39,034 nucleotides of DNA from Clostridia bacterium (GCA_017509065.1 JAFWQM010000187.1:1-39034), one strand, 5' to 3'; counted from the first letter of the stretch, positions 22,484-31,734 are shown. Notes: generated by a model from the letters alone, not told the origin. Made by a program: numbers and translations.

Positions 22484-23610
22484 ACGTTTACGCCTTGCTC
22501 CTGTGCGGCGGCAGCGGTTCCCGCATGCGGACGAATGAAAACAAAACACTTTTGAAGGTCGGCGGCGTACCCGCGATCGTGCGCTGCTTCCGGGCGTTCC
22601 GCGGCGAAGTGAGGGGTATCGTGCTGGTGACGCGGCCCGGAGAAAAAGAAATTTTTTCGGATGTGCTGACCGCGTACGGCTGTGTTCCGCAGGGCATCGT
22701 ATCCGGCGGAGAGGATCGCCAGGCTTCCGCCCTGAACGGACTGATGTCCCTCCCGCTTGACGCGGACATCGCCCTGATTCACGATGGGGCGAGGCCGTTT
22801 GTGTCGAAAGAGATTATCCGCCGCGTGATCGACAGCGTGGAGACGTGGGGCAGCGGGGTTGCCGCCGTGCCCGCGCGGGACACCATCAAGCGGGCGGACA
22901 GGGAAGGCCGTGTGCTGGAAACGCTGGACAGGAGCGTTCTTTGGCAGGTGCAGACGCCCCAGGGCTTTTTCGTGCAGGATTTATTAGCCGCCCATGAAGA
23001 CGCTCAGGAACGGTATACCGACGACGCGGCGCTGATGGAAGCGGCGGGGTATGACGTGCGGCTGGTGCCCGGCAGCTCAGACAATATCAAACTGACTTCT
23101 CCGGAGGATATCAGGATGGTCAACGGCATGATGACGCCCCGCATCGGAACGGGATTTGACGCCCATCGGCTGGAGGAAGGCCGGGAACTGTGGCTGGGCG
23201 GCGTGAAGGTCCCCTATGAAAAGGGCCTGCTGGGCCACAGCGACGCCGACGTGGCGCTGCACGCGCTGATGGACGCGCTGCTCGGCGCGACGGCCATGGG
23301 CGATATCGGCAAGCTGTTTCCCGATAAAAACCCTGCGTATAAAGATATATCATCTGCCCTGCTGCTCAAGGAGGTGGGGAACCGCCTGAAAGACGCTGGC
23401 TTTACCGTGGGCAATGTGGACGTGACCATTGTCTGCCAGGCCCCCAGGCTGGCTGAATACATCCCCTCCATGTGCGAGGTGATCGCCTTCGCGCTGGGCA
23501 TCCCGCGGGCCCATGTGTCCGTCAAGGCCACCACCACCGAGCGCATGGGCTACGAAGGCAGCGGCGAGGGCATCAGCGCCCATGCGTCCGCGCTGGTGTT
23601 TCAATCATAA
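22480..23610 (+). CDS. ispDF: Bifunctional IspD/IspF enzyme of the MEP isoprenoid pathway
   Basis: This is a 376-residue fusion. Residues 1 to about 218 are IspD (MEP cytidylyltransferase): CGGSGSRM near the N-terminus, HDGARPF (101-107) and QTPQGF (158-163). Residues 219-376 are IspF (MEcPP synthase): GTGFDAHRL (223-231, metal-binding Asp/His), GHSDADV (252-258) and TTTERMGYEGSGEGI (351-365). The two enzymes act at the third and fifth steps of the pathway; IspE is not here. Such fusions are known in several bacterial groups, and the linker is very short. The ATG at 22480 overlaps the DUF4364 stop and follows GGAGG. It is essential cytoplasmic metabolism, supplying precursors for cell-wall lipid carriers and quinones. 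Confidence 0.96.
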   Translation: MNVYALLLCGGSGSRMRTNENKTLLKVGGVPAIVRCFRAFRGEVRGIVLVTRPGEKEIFSDVLTAYGCVPQGIVSGGEDRQASALNGLMSLPLDADIALIHDGARPFVSKEIIRRVIDSVETWGSGVAAVPARDTIKRADREGRVLETLDRSVLWQVQTPQGFFVQDLLAAHEDAQERYTDDAALMEAAGYDVRLVPGSSDNIKLTSPEDIRMVNGMMTPRIGTGFDAHRLEEGRELWLGGVKVPYEKGLLGHSDADVALHALMDALLGATAMGDIGKLFPDKNPAYKDISSALLLKEVGNRLKDAGFTVGNVDVTIVCQAPRLAEYIPSMCEVIAFALGIPRAHVSVKATTTERMGYEGSGEGISAHASALVFQS

Positions 23611-23652
23611 ACTGAATATATAAAAGCACATAGAACAAAGGAGGACACTCAA

Positions 23653-25440
23653 ATGCTTCAAAATGGCAACATCTGGCTTGGAACTTCTTCCCATGGCCCG
23701 GTAGAGCTGCTGCCGTCCATGGCAAACCGCCACGGGCTCATCGCAGGCGCGACGGGCACCGGTAAAACGGTGACGCTGCAAGTATTGGCCGAGGGCTTCT
23801 CCCAGCTGGGCGTGCCCGTGTTCATGGCGGACGTGAAGGGCGACCTGGCGGGCATCTGCTCTCCCGGCCAGGGCAGCGCCAAGATCGACAGCCGCCTGCA
23901 GGCCTGCGGTGTGGAGCACTTTTCCTTCCGCGCATGCCCGGTCACGTTCTGGGACGTGTACGGCGAAAAGGGCCATCCGGTGCGCACCACAGTCAGCGAA
24001 ATGGGCCCGCTGCTTTTGGCCCGCATGCTGGGCCTGAATGAGACCCAGACCGGCGTGCTGCACATCATCTTCCGTATCGCGGACGACGAGGGAATGCTGC
24101 TGCTGGACCTGAAAGACGTAAAAGCCATGCTGGCCTATGTCGGCGAAAACGCCGCCCGCTACACCCTGGACTACGGCAACGTGGCGAAAGCCACCGTCGG
24201 AGCCATCCAGCGCGCTATCGCCATCCTGGAGGACCAGGGCGGCAACCAGTTCTTCGGCGAGCCGGGCCTCGATCTGGCCGACTGGCTGGTGCAGGACGAG
24301 GACGGCCACGGCATGGTGAACATCCTGGCGGCGGAAAAGCTGTTCCGCAAGCCCGCCATGTATTCCACCTTCCTGCTGTGGATGCTGGGCGAACTGTATG
24401 AGCTGCTGCCCGAGCAGGGCGACAGCGAGCTGCCCCGCATGGTGTTCTTCTTCGATGAAGCGCATCTGCTGTTTGATGACTGCTCCAGGACGCTGCTGGA
24501 GCGCATCGAACAGGTTGTGCGCCTGATCCGCTCCAAGGGCGTGGGCGTGTACTTCATCACCCAGACGCCCACCGACGTGCCTTCCTCCGTGCTGGGGCAG
24601 CTTTCCGGCCGCGTGCAGCACGCCCTGCGCGCCTTCACGCCCCAGGAGCAGAAGGTCGTCCGCGCCGTGGCGCAGACCTTCCGCGTCAACCCCGAATTCG
24701 ATACCGAAGCGGCCTTGACCCAGCTGGCCACCGGTGAAGCGCTGATTTCCTTCCTGCAGCATGACGGCACCCCCGGCATCGTGCAGAAGGCCACCATCCT
24801 GCCCCCCCAGAGCCAGATCGGCATGATCACCGACGAGCTGCGCAAAACCTTCATGGACACTGACGCCATCGGCGAAAAGTACGACGTGCCCTTTGACCGG
24901 GAAAGCGCTTACGAGCTGCTCTCCGCTCAGTTCATGCAGACCGGCGCGAAGCAGACCCAGGTGGTGCGGCCCGTGACGGCTCAGGTAGAGGAAGTGCCGG
25001 TGCAGGCCCAGGTGCAGGCGGGCGAACCCGTCCAGCCCGTGCAGTCCTACCAGCCGATGACCTTCCGCGTATACAACCCCGCTACCGGCAAGTATGAGGA
25101 ACAGGTCATGAGCACGCTCCAGCAGCCGGTCTATCAGCAGCCCGTACAACAGCCGGTGCAGCAGCCCGTTCAGCAGGCGCAGCCCGTTTATCAGCAGGCG
25201 CCTTCCTATCCCGTGCCCGTGCCCGCCGCCGAGCCGCAGCAGCCCGCCGCGCCTGCCGTACAGGAGGAAACCAAGCCCGCGAAGAAGCCTGCCAAGAAGC
25301 CCAGCGAAATGACCGCCGCGGAAAAATACCTGAACAGCTTCCTCAACTCCGCCACCACCGGCGCGGGCCGCGAGGTCGGCCGCCAGGTCAGCCGCTCCAT
25401 CCTCGGCATCTTCGGCATTGGGTCGAGCAAGAGAAAGTAA
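23653..25440 (+). CDS. yjgR: HerA-like DUF853 ATPase (YjgR family) with QQPV-repeat linker
   Basis: This is a 595-residue P-loop ATPase. The start LLPSMANRHGLIAGATGTGK, with Walker A GATGTGKT at 32-39, and GVPVFMADVKGDLAGI are nearly those of E. coli YjgR. Walker B is RMVFFFDEAHLLFDD, and an arginine-finger region with YFITQTPTDVP follows. The ATPase body ends near residue 430. Residues 490-516 are a QQPV/QQPVYQQ repeat linker, followed by a Lys/Pro-rich stretch and a short C-terminal helix ending SRSILGIFGIGSSKRK. The family is related to HerA/FtsK DNA pumps, but its role is not established. AAAGGAGG precedes the ATG. It is 42 bases after ispDF, probably in the same operon, and a strong terminator follows. 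Confidence 0.9.
   Translation: MLQNGNIWLGTSSHGPVELLPSMANRHGLIAGATGTGKTVTLQVLAEGFSQLGVPVFMADVKGDLAGICSPGQGSAKIDSRLQACGVEHFSFRACPVTFWDVYGEKGHPVRTTVSEMGPLLLARMLGLNETQTGVLHIIFRIADDEGMLLLDLKDVKAMLAYVGENAARYTLDYGNVAKATVGAIQRAIAILEDQGGNQFFGEPGLDLADWLVQDEDGHGMVNILAAEKLFRKPAMYSTFLLWMLGELYELLPEQGDSELPRMVFFFDEAHLLFDDCSRTLLERIEQVVRLIRSKGVGVYFITQTPTDVPSSVLGQLSGRVQHALRAFTPQEQKVVRAVAQTFRVNPEFDTEAALTQLATGEALISFLQHDGTPGIVQKATILPPQSQIGMITDELRKTFMDTDAIGEKYDVPFDRESAYELLSAQFMQTGAKQTQVVRPVTAQVEEVPVQAQVQAGEPVQPVQSYQPMTFRVYNPATGKYEEQVMSTLQQPVYQQPVQQPVQQPVQQAQPVYQQAPSYPVPVPAAEPQQPAAPAVQEETKPAKKPAKKPSEMTAAEKYLNSFLNSATTGAGREVGRQVSRSILGIFGIGSSKRK
25120..25200 (+). repeat. In-frame QQPV coding repeat
   Basis: Imperfect CAGCAGCCGGTC-type units encode the low-complexity linker at residues 490-516 of the DUF853 ATPase. 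It is likely a flexible spacer and prone to length change. Confidence 0.6.
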
Positions 25441-25466
25441 AAGTATCGCTTTCAAATCAACTGAAT

Positions 25467-25500
25467 CGGCCCCGGCTGAATGAATCGTCAGCCGGGGCCG
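25467..25500 (+). terminator. Rho-independent terminator of the ispDF-DUF853 operon
   Basis: A perfect 13-bp stem, CGGCCCCGGCTGA (25467-25479) with TCAGCCGGGGCCG (25488-25500) and an 8-base loop, is followed by GTTTTC. It also separates the convergent PG-binding gene. Confidence 0.85.
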
Positions 25501-25528
25501 GTTTTCAATTGCAATGGACGAATACTTT

Positions 25529-28501
25529 TTACTTCGCCCGGGCCTGCGTCAGTTCCCAGCCCCAGTTGATTTCCTTCTGGTGGCTGACTGCGTAGGGGCC
25601 GGTCTGTTCCGCCTCGCTCATGACGCGGGGGAAATGGAGGCAGATGTGGCCTTCAAGATCGTTGTTGGGGGTATGATCCACTTCGTGGCCGTGGCTGTGA
25701 ATGGAGCCGATATACACCTGGCCGTCCGGGAAGCAGACCCATACGTACTTGGGTGTCCAGTTGTTCACACCCACGATCTTGTTGAGGATAGCAGTGTCCG
25801 CGGCGGTGGGCGTTTCGCTGTCGGCGTGCTTGCCGAAGGAGAACATGTGCAGGTTGAAGTACAGGCCGGAATCGGGATCGTAGATCACCACGTCGGGCAT
25901 CTTCTTGGCGATGGCGCGGACGGTGGTGTACCAGTTGGCGTACTGCACCTGGGACGCGGCCGGGGGCGTGAAGCCCGTGCTGGAAGAGCTGCTGCCGGAT
26001 GGGCTCTGCTGGGTGCTGGCAGTATTCTGAATCAGCAGGGTGCCGCTGGAGGAGATGGCGTTTTCGGAATTCAGGCGGTTCAGAGTCATCAGGCCGGCCA
26101 CGCCGTCGGCAGTCAGGCCGTTTTTCCGCTGGAAGGCCGCAACGGCGTTATAGGTGGCTATGCCGTAGATGCCGTCCGCGCTTGTCAGATACCCCAGCGC
26201 CACGAGACGGGACTGCAGGGCGCGCACTTCGGCGCCGCTGTCTCCCTTTTTGAGAACCGTCGCCTGAATCTGCGTGCTCTCGGAGGTACTCCCGGCGGGC
26301 GTGGCAGTAGGCCGGACAGTCGCCGCGCCGACGCTGCTGCCGCTGGTATAGATCTTGCTCAGGGTTTTTTCACCGGCCACCCCATCGACGGTCAAGCCGT
26401 TGCGGCGCTGGAATTCCTTGACCGCGGCGGCGGTGGAACTGCCGTATTCGCCGTCGATCTGGCCCGTGTAGTAGCCGAGCTCCTTCAGCTTGGTCTGCAG
26501 CGCCTTCACCAGATCGCCCTTGCTGCCGGTTCTCAGCGTTTGCAGAGAAGGCGAAGTTGAAATGACGAACGGTGTGGGCGAACCTACAATGGGGATGGGC
26601 GTTTCGGTGGGAGCGGGCGTGGCGATGGATACCGCGAAATCGGAATACAGGGCCTTCTGCGTGGTCAGCCCGGCCACGCCGTCCTGCGTCAGGCCGCTGC
26701 GGCGCTGGAAATCCTTGATTGCCGCCACGACCGCGTCGCTGTACACGCCGTCGGAAGCACCGGTAAAGAATCCAAGCTCCCTCAGACGATCCTGAAGCCT
26801 TGTCACTTCAATGCCTTTAGAGCCCTTGCGCAGCACCAGCACATTGTCGGCCGTCATTTCGGTCACGGCGGGAACGGGGGTGGAAGGGGCAGCCGTGCTG
26901 GACGCGCTGTCCGTGAGCAGGTAGAGCAGGCGAAGCGTTTTTTCGCCCGCCACGCCGTCCTGGGTCAGCTTGTGGGCTTCCTGGAATTTCTTTACGGCGC
27001 TCACAGTGGCGGTGTCATACGTGCCGGTGATCTGCCCGGTAAACAGATTAAGGCCTTTCAGCCGCTGCTGAAGATCCACCACCTGCTCGCCCTTCTGCCC
27101 TTTGCGGAGCTCTTTCACATTGTGGTTTGGCAGCGTGTTGACCGTTACCTTTTTGCCTTTTTCATTCACCGGCTTGCCTTCAAAGATCAGCTTCTGCACT
27201 TCCGGCGAGGCGACGCCGTCCTGGCGGATATTATTTGCTTTCTGGAAAGCTTTCACGGCAGAGATGGTGGCGGCGTCATAGCTGCCGCTGGCGGTCTTGC
27301 CGTAGAAGCCAAGCTCGTTCAGAGCGTCCTGGAGCACGGATACATCCTTGCCCGTACTGCCCGACTGGAGATAGAGATAATTCTTCTGCGCGTCAGCGTC
27401 CGCGGGCAGCGCTTTACCGGGAGCGTACTGCACCGGCACATAGGCGTATTCGCTCACGATATAGCCCGTCGTGCCCTGATAGGTCACTTTCAGGAAATCG
27501 CCCGTGATAGCGTGCACGGCGATCTCCGCGCCTTTTGGAACCGTGGTGATGCGCTCGGAACTGGTGGAAGCGGACCTGCGCAGGTTCACGGAAGCCGTGG
27601 TATAGGTAGAGAAGGGGAAGGTGGCTTCCCCGCTGGCGGGAACGGCGGTCGGAATGGGCGTGGGGGTCGGGTTGGTTTTAGCGGTTTTTGCCGGCAGCGC
27701 CTGGCTGGAATACAGCAGCGCAAGCGTTACTTCGTCGGCGGTGTTGGACTGTCTCAGGTCGTTCTTTTTCTGGAATGCCTTGATGGCTTTGATGGTCACG
27801 CTGCCTGCCGTTCCGTCCGCCGCGCCGGAATAATAGCCGAGCTCTTTCAGCCTGTTCTGCAGCTTTACGACCGCGGGGCCAATGCTGCCGTATTTGATTT
27901 CAGCCCCCGGCAGAGGGGAAACGGTCTTTACCTGCGTGGCTTTGCCGCTCTTGTTCTTGGGCTTGCCTTCGTACAGCAGCGTCTGCATGGCGCTATCGAC
28001 CGTGCCGTTCTGGGCCAGGCCGTTCTTCATCTGAAAAGCCACGACCGCGCTGCGCGTGCCAGAGCCAAATACACCGTCGGCTTTGCCGCTGTAAAAGCCA
28101 AGCTCTTTCAGCGCTTGCTGCAGAGCGGTGACCGCGTCGCCCTTGCTGCCGGAATACAGCACTTCGTATGCCGAGCCCGATGAATCTTCCGGCGCGGGCG
28201 TTACGGCGGGCAGGTTCAGGCCGCCTTCAACCGCCTTGAAATACTGCTTCAGCGCATAGCCCTGCACGCCTTCATACGTCAGGATATAATACGCGCCGGA
28301 TTCGCCGGTAATCACCGCCATGTCCCCGGAGGGAATGGTGAGCACCACTTCCGCGTTATCGTTTGGCTGCCTGCGCAGATTCAGGTTCACAGTGGTATAG
28401 GCCGTCATGGGATAGCTTTCCGCCCGGACGGGCAAAGCGCTCAGGCAGCATGCCAGCGCCAGCAGCAAAGCGGCGGCACGACGGAAAAATAATGTACGCA
28501 T
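25529..28501 (-). CDS. Secreted SH3b/seven-repeat peptidoglycan-binding protein with uncharacterised His/Cys C-terminal domain
   Basis: This is a 990-residue exported envelope protein. A signal peptide (about 1-28) is followed by SH3 domain 1 (about 33-90), PG_binding_1 repeats 1-2, SH3 domain 2 (about 300-360), then PG_binding_1 repeats 3-7. Each repeat has the form LxxGxxGxxVxxLQ...LGYYTG...AVxxFQ...TQDGVAG. Linkers are Thr/Pro/Ala-rich. The last 140 residues form a separate domain with KHADSE, TAADTAILNKI, then a cluster His935, His937, His939, His943, His952, Cys954, His956 ending GHICLHF. The spacing loosely recalls the L,D-transpeptidase motif but is not that motif. I infer a wall-anchored enzyme of unknown reaction. 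The ATG at 28501 follows GGAGG. Confidence 0.92.
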   Translation of the reverse strand: MRTLFFRRAAALLLALACCLSALPVRAESYPMTAYTTVNLNLRRQPNDNAEVVLTIPSGDMAVITGESGAYYILTYEGVQGYALKQYFKAVEGGLNLPAVTPAPEDSSGSAYEVLYSGSKGDAVTALQQALKELGFYSGKADGVFGSGTRSAVVAFQMKNGLAQNGTVDSAMQTLLYEGKPKNKSGKATQVKTVSPLPGAEIKYGSIGPAVVKLQNRLKELGYYSGAADGTAGSVTIKAIKAFQKKNDLRQSNTADEVTLALLYSSQALPAKTAKTNPTPTPIPTAVPASGEATFPFSTYTTASVNLRRSASTSSERITTVPKGAEIAVHAITGDFLKVTYQGTTGYIVSEYAYVPVQYAPGKALPADADAQKNYLYLQSGSTGKDVSVLQDALNELGFYGKTASGSYDAATISAVKAFQKANNIRQDGVASPEVQKLIFEGKPVNEKGKKVTVNTLPNHNVKELRKGQKGEQVVDLQQRLKGLNLFTGQITGTYDTATVSAVKKFQEAHKLTQDGVAGEKTLRLLYLLTDSASSTAAPSTPVPAVTEMTADNVLVLRKGSKGIEVTRLQDRLRELGFFTGASDGVYSDAVVAAIKDFQRRSGLTQDGVAGLTTQKALYSDFAVSIATPAPTETPIPIVGSPTPFVISTSPSLQTLRTGSKGDLVKALQTKLKELGYYTGQIDGEYGSSTAAAVKEFQRRNGLTVDGVAGEKTLSKIYTSGSSVGAATVRPTATPAGSTSESTQIQATVLKKGDSGAEVRALQSRLVALGYLTSADGIYGIATYNAVAAFQRKNGLTADGVAGLMTLNRLNSENAISSSGTLLIQNTASTQQSPSGSSSSSTGFTPPAASQVQYANWYTTVRAIAKKMPDVVIYDPDSGLYFNLHMFSFGKHADSETPTAADTAILNKIVGVNNWTPKYVWVCFPDGQVYIGSIHSHGHEVDHTPNNDLEGHICLHFPRVMSEAEQTGPYAVSHQKEINWGWELTQARAK

Positions 28502-28585
28502 TGTTCATCCTCCACACGTTCGTGTATCTGTTTATCCTGGGGGAGCAGGGTAAATCTTCCCGTATGCTTACAAGGAACCAAGTCT

Positions 28586-28614
28586 ATTTTATTTCATTTT
28601 TGTAACGGTGTCAA
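28586..28614 (-). promoter_or_regulatory. Promoter for the PG-binding protein gene
   Basis: Minus strand: consensus -35 TTGACA (28609-28614), a 17-base spacer and -10 TAAAAT (28586-28591). The 300-base gap 28502-28801 holds this, a terminator at 28701-28743 and nothing else recognised. Confidence 0.8.
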
Positions 28615-28700
28615 GGCTTTTATTTCATAATTACGTAATATTTACATATAATTATTACAAAACTTTGTCATTTCAAGCAACGCTGAAAAACGCACGACAC

Positions 28701-28743
28701 GAAAAAATAGAAGAAGGGGAAACGCTCTCGTTATCCTCTTCTT
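28701..28743 (-). terminator. Probable terminator of the ABC exporter-dehydrogenase operon
   Basis: Minus strand: AAGAAGAGGA (28734-28743) pairs with TCCCCTTCTT (28711-28720) with one mismatch, followed after two bases by ATTTTTTC. Confidence 0.55.
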
Positions 28744-28801
28744 CATGATTGCGCGAATCATTGAACAATCAGAAAACACATCCGGTCATTCGAACAGGAG
28801 C

Positions 28802-29764
28802 TCAGTATCCTTTCCTTAAATCGACCTGCCGCAGCAGCGGCCTGCCCGCGCAGTAGTTTTCAAAGTCTTCCAGGAAGAGCGCCACAATACGGTCTTTGGT
28901 ATACGGCAGGGTCATATTGCCCGCCACGTGCGGGGCCATCAGCAGATTGGGGCAGTCCCACAGGGAATCGTCCGAAGGCAAGGGCTCCTGCTCAAACACG
29001 TCCAGCGCGGCGAACAGGCGATTTCCGCGCAGTTCTTTTTCCAGCGCCTTCTGGTCGATCACCGTGCCTCGGCCCACGTTGATGACCAGCGCCCGGTCGG
29101 GCAGCAGCGAAAGCCTTCGGGAGTCCAGCATATGATAGGTTTCCGTCGTGCCGGGCAGGGAAATCACCAGGATATCAGTTTCCGGCAGGGCTTCATCCAG
29201 CCGGCTTTGCTGAATCACCCGGTCAAAAAGGCCGCGGGGATTGTTTCCGCTCCGGTTGACGCCCAACAAAGAGGCCGGGCCGAACGCCCGCAGGCGCACT
29301 GCGGTTTCCTGACCGATATCGCCGGTGCCCAGCAGCGTAATCCTGCTGCCTTTGATGGAGCGCACCGGCAGATCGCGCCTCCATTCCCGGCGCCGGACGA
29401 TATCGCTGTAATCCATTTGACGGCGCAGCACTTCCAGCGCCAGCATGACGATATGCTCCGAAATGGTCACGCCGTAGGCGCCGGAAGAATTGGTCAGCAC
29501 CGCGTCCGGAGAGGCGAAGGCGTCCGGCGCTGAAAACTGATTGACCCCGGCGGAAGGCGTGCAGAGCCAGCGAAGCGCCGGGCTGTTTTTCGCCAGCGCC
29601 GCCGACTGGCCGAACACGATTTCCGCGTCATGCAGATGCGGTATCGCCTGGGCCGTTTTCTCAAAGCACAGGACTTCAAAGCCGTGCTTCTCAGCGGCGG
29701 CGCGAATCTGTTTCCAGTGGCATTCGTCCAGCGCGGGGTTGACCGCAACGAGTTTTCTGCTCAT
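28802..29764 (-). CDS. D-isomer-specific 2-hydroxyacid dehydrogenase
   Basis: This is a 320-residue NAD(P)-dependent oxidoreductase that interconverts 2-hydroxy and 2-keto acids. The Rossmann motif is LLGTGDIGQETAVRL. The catalytic set is Arg in NVGRGTVID, Glu in DVFEQEPLP and His in APHVAGN, all in the family order. The substrate cannot be told; it belongs to the broad hydroxypyruvate/glyoxylate-like group rather than to PdxB or SerA, having no extra C-terminal domain. The ATG at 29764 follows AAGGAGG and begins MSRKLVAVNP; upstream in-frame codons overlap the ABC gene and are rejected. It lies 13 bases after the ABC exporter stop, in one operon, but no functional link is evident. Confidence 0.92.
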   Translation of the reverse strand: MSRKLVAVNPALDECHWKQIRAAAEKHGFEVLCFEKTAQAIPHLHDAEIVFGQSAALAKNSPALRWLCTPSAGVNQFSAPDAFASPDAVLTNSSGAYGVTISEHIVMLALEVLRRQMDYSDIVRRREWRRDLPVRSIKGSRITLLGTGDIGQETAVRLRAFGPASLLGVNRSGNNPRGLFDRVIQQSRLDEALPETDILVISLPGTTETYHMLDSRRLSLLPDRALVINVGRGTVIDQKALEKELRGNRLFAALDVFEQEPLPSDDSLWDCPNLLMAPHVAGNMTLPYTKDRIVALFLEDFENYCAGRPLLRQVDLRKGY

Positions 29765-29777
29765 ATGTTTCTCCTCC

Positions 29778-31601
29778 TTACTCTGTTTCCAGCGCTTTTT
29801 TGAACTGCGTTTCATACAGCTCGGTATAGACGCCGCCGGCCTTCACCAGCTGCGCGTGCTGCCCGCGCTCCACGATATGGCCGTCCTTGACCACCAGGAT
29901 TTCATCCGCGGCCAGGATGGTGGAAAGCCGGTGGGCGATCAGGATACTGGTGCGGGCCTGGATGATCGGCTCGATGGCCTCCTGAATCTTCGCCTCGGAA
30001 ATGGAGTCCAGGGCGGAGGTGGCTTCGTCGAAGATGAGCAGCGCCGGGTCTTTCAGCAGTACCCGGGCGATGGACAGCCGCTGCTTTTCCCCGCCGGACA
30101 GCTTCAGGCCCCGGTTGCCCACCATGGCGTCCAGGCCCAATTCCTGCTTCTGGACGAAATCATAGATGTTGGCTTTCTCGCACGCGGCAATCAATTCAGC
30201 TTCCGTAGCGTCGGGCTTGGCGTACAACAGATTCTCCCGGATGGTGCCGTTGAAAAGATACGTCTCCTGGCTCACGATGCCCACGTTCCGCCGCAGAAAG
30301 GAAAGGTCCAGCTTCTTCACGTCCGTGCCGCCGAACAGCACCGTACCCTCCTGGCAGTCATACAGCCGGGGAATCAGGTTGATGATCGTGCTTTTCCCGG
30401 AACCGGAGGGACCGACGATGGCCACGCTGTGGCCCGCGTTCAGCGTGAAGCACACGTCGTGGAGGATTTGCCGCTCGGGGTCATAGGAGAAATTCACGTG
30501 CCGGAATTCCACGCTGCCGTCAGCGCCCGTCGGAACGATCGCGTCCGGCGCGTTCCGGATTTCCACGGGCAGGTCGAAGTATTCAAAAATGCGGGTGAAC
30601 AGGGCCATGGAGCGAATCCATTCCACCTGAATGTTCAAAAGCTGGTTCACCGGGCCGTACATGCGCCCAAGCAAAGACACCATTACCGTGATATCACCCA
30701 CGGTGATGTCCTGGCCGTACTGCATCATCAGGATGCCGCCGACCAGATAGAGAAGCATCGGCCCGATGGAGGAGAACACGGAAATCACCATGAAGAACCA
30801 GCGGCCCGCCATGCTTTCCTTGATGTTCAGGCGGATCATGCGCCCGTTGGCTTCCTTGTAGCGGTCATATTCATACTGCTCTTTCCCGAACAGCTTCACC
30901 AGCATCTGCCCGCTGACGGACAGGGTTTCGTTCAGAATGCCGTTGATCTGGTCGCTGCATGCCTGGGATTCCCGCGTCAGTTCCCAGCGGGTCTTGCCCG
31001 CGCGCCGGGAGGGCAGCACGAACAGGGGAATCACCAGCACGCCTAAGGTCGCAAGCATCCAGTTTCGCCGGTACATCACTGCCAGCGCCGCGATCAGGGT
31101 AATGGAGTTGGACAGGATGGAAGTGAACGTGCCGGTGATCACTGATTGCACGCCGCCGATATCGCTGGTCATGCGGGTGATGATGTCGCCCTGGTTATTC
31201 GTGGTGAAAAAGCGCTGGCTCATCTGCTGCAGGTGCGCGTACATTTTATTGCGCATGTCGAAGGTGATATGCTGCGCAATCCAGCTGTTCAGGTAATTCT
31301 GCCCCACGCCGATCAGGCTGCTGCCAATCGTCACGCCGAGGGACAGCAGGATCAGCTTCACCAGGATATCCACGCCCTGCTTTTCCGCCAGCGCGTCCAC
31401 GATGCGCCCGGTGAGCACGTTCGGATACAGCGCCAGCAGGGAAGAAAACGCGATGCAGGTGAGGATCAGCAAAAACTGCTTCCAATAAGGCCGCAGGTAG
31501 GAAAACACCCGCAGCAGCAGCGCCTTCGTCACCTTGGGCCTGTTCTTCTTTTCCTCCTCCGTCATGAATCCCCGGCCCATCGGCCCGCCCATTCGCTGCA
31601 T
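29778..31601 (-). CDS. ABC exporter, fused membrane and ATPase domains
   Basis: This is a 607-residue half-transporter of the MsbA/LmrA/multidrug type that works as a dimer in the cytoplasmic membrane. Six membrane segments lie in about residues 30-330, starting RPYWKQFLLILTCIAFSSLL. The nucleotide-binding domain has Walker A GPSGSGKST (397-405), the Q-loop in IVSQETYLF, signature LSGGE (501-505), Walker B LLIFDEATSALD and switch His557 (AHRLST). The N-terminus is a Met/Gly-rich, cytosolic stretch (MQRMGGPMGRGFM) seen in many clostridial members. The ATG at 31601 follows AGGAGG. The substrate is unknown: a lipid, drug or peptide. It is first in an operon with the 2-hydroxyacid dehydrogenase. 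Confidence 0.95.
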   Translation of the reverse strand: MQRMGGPMGRGFMTEEEKKNRPKVTKALLLRVFSYLRPYWKQFLLILTCIAFSSLLALYPNVLTGRIVDALAEKQGVDILVKLILLSLGVTIGSSLIGVGQNYLNSWIAQHITFDMRNKMYAHLQQMSQRFFTTNNQGDIITRMTSDIGGVQSVITGTFTSILSNSITLIAALAVMYRRNWMLATLGVLVIPLFVLPSRRAGKTRWELTRESQACSDQINGILNETLSVSGQMLVKLFGKEQYEYDRYKEANGRMIRLNIKESMAGRWFFMVISVFSSIGPMLLYLVGGILMMQYGQDITVGDITVMVSLLGRMYGPVNQLLNIQVEWIRSMALFTRIFEYFDLPVEIRNAPDAIVPTGADGSVEFRHVNFSYDPERQILHDVCFTLNAGHSVAIVGPSGSGKSTIINLIPRLYDCQEGTVLFGGTDVKKLDLSFLRRNVGIVSQETYLFNGTIRENLLYAKPDATEAELIAACEKANIYDFVQKQELGLDAMVGNRGLKLSGGEKQRLSIARVLLKDPALLIFDEATSALDSISEAKIQEAIEPIIQARTSILIAHRLSTILAADEILVVKDGHIVERGQHAQLVKAGGVYTELYETQFKKALETE

Positions 31602-31705
31602 ACATGCCTCCTGTTCATGAAACTGAAATTGAAAGATATGCCGCGCAATATCCGCGGATACAGGGACTTTTAAAAACTATATACTATTCACTTATTCCGT
31701 GTATC

Positions 31706-31734
31706 ATTCTACACGATTCCGCAGATCATGTCAA
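31706..31734 (-). promoter_or_regulatory. Promoter for the ABC exporter operon
   Basis: Minus strand: consensus -35 TTGACA (31729-31734), a 17-base spacer and -10 TAGAAT (31706-31711). The rest of the 31602-31901 gap is AT-rich and likely carries the opposite promoter for the secreted protein gene (TTGACT or TTGAAT near 31820-31835), which could not be placed firmly. Confidence 0.75.

Noticed and set aside
23605..25455. A 616-codon open frame on the minus strand opposite the DUF853 ATPase gene, and similar long antisense frames opposite the ATP-grasp, aguA, ABC exporter and uronate genes
   Set aside because: They are Gly/His/Val-rich, have no ribosome sites or recognisable domains, and mirror the codon pattern of well-identified GC-rich genes on the other strand.
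25529..25960. Standard L,D-transpeptidase (YkuD) assignment for the C-terminal domain of the PG-binding protein
   Set aside because: The His...Cys spacing is suggestive, but the canonical SHGC motif is absent and extra histidines surround the site.
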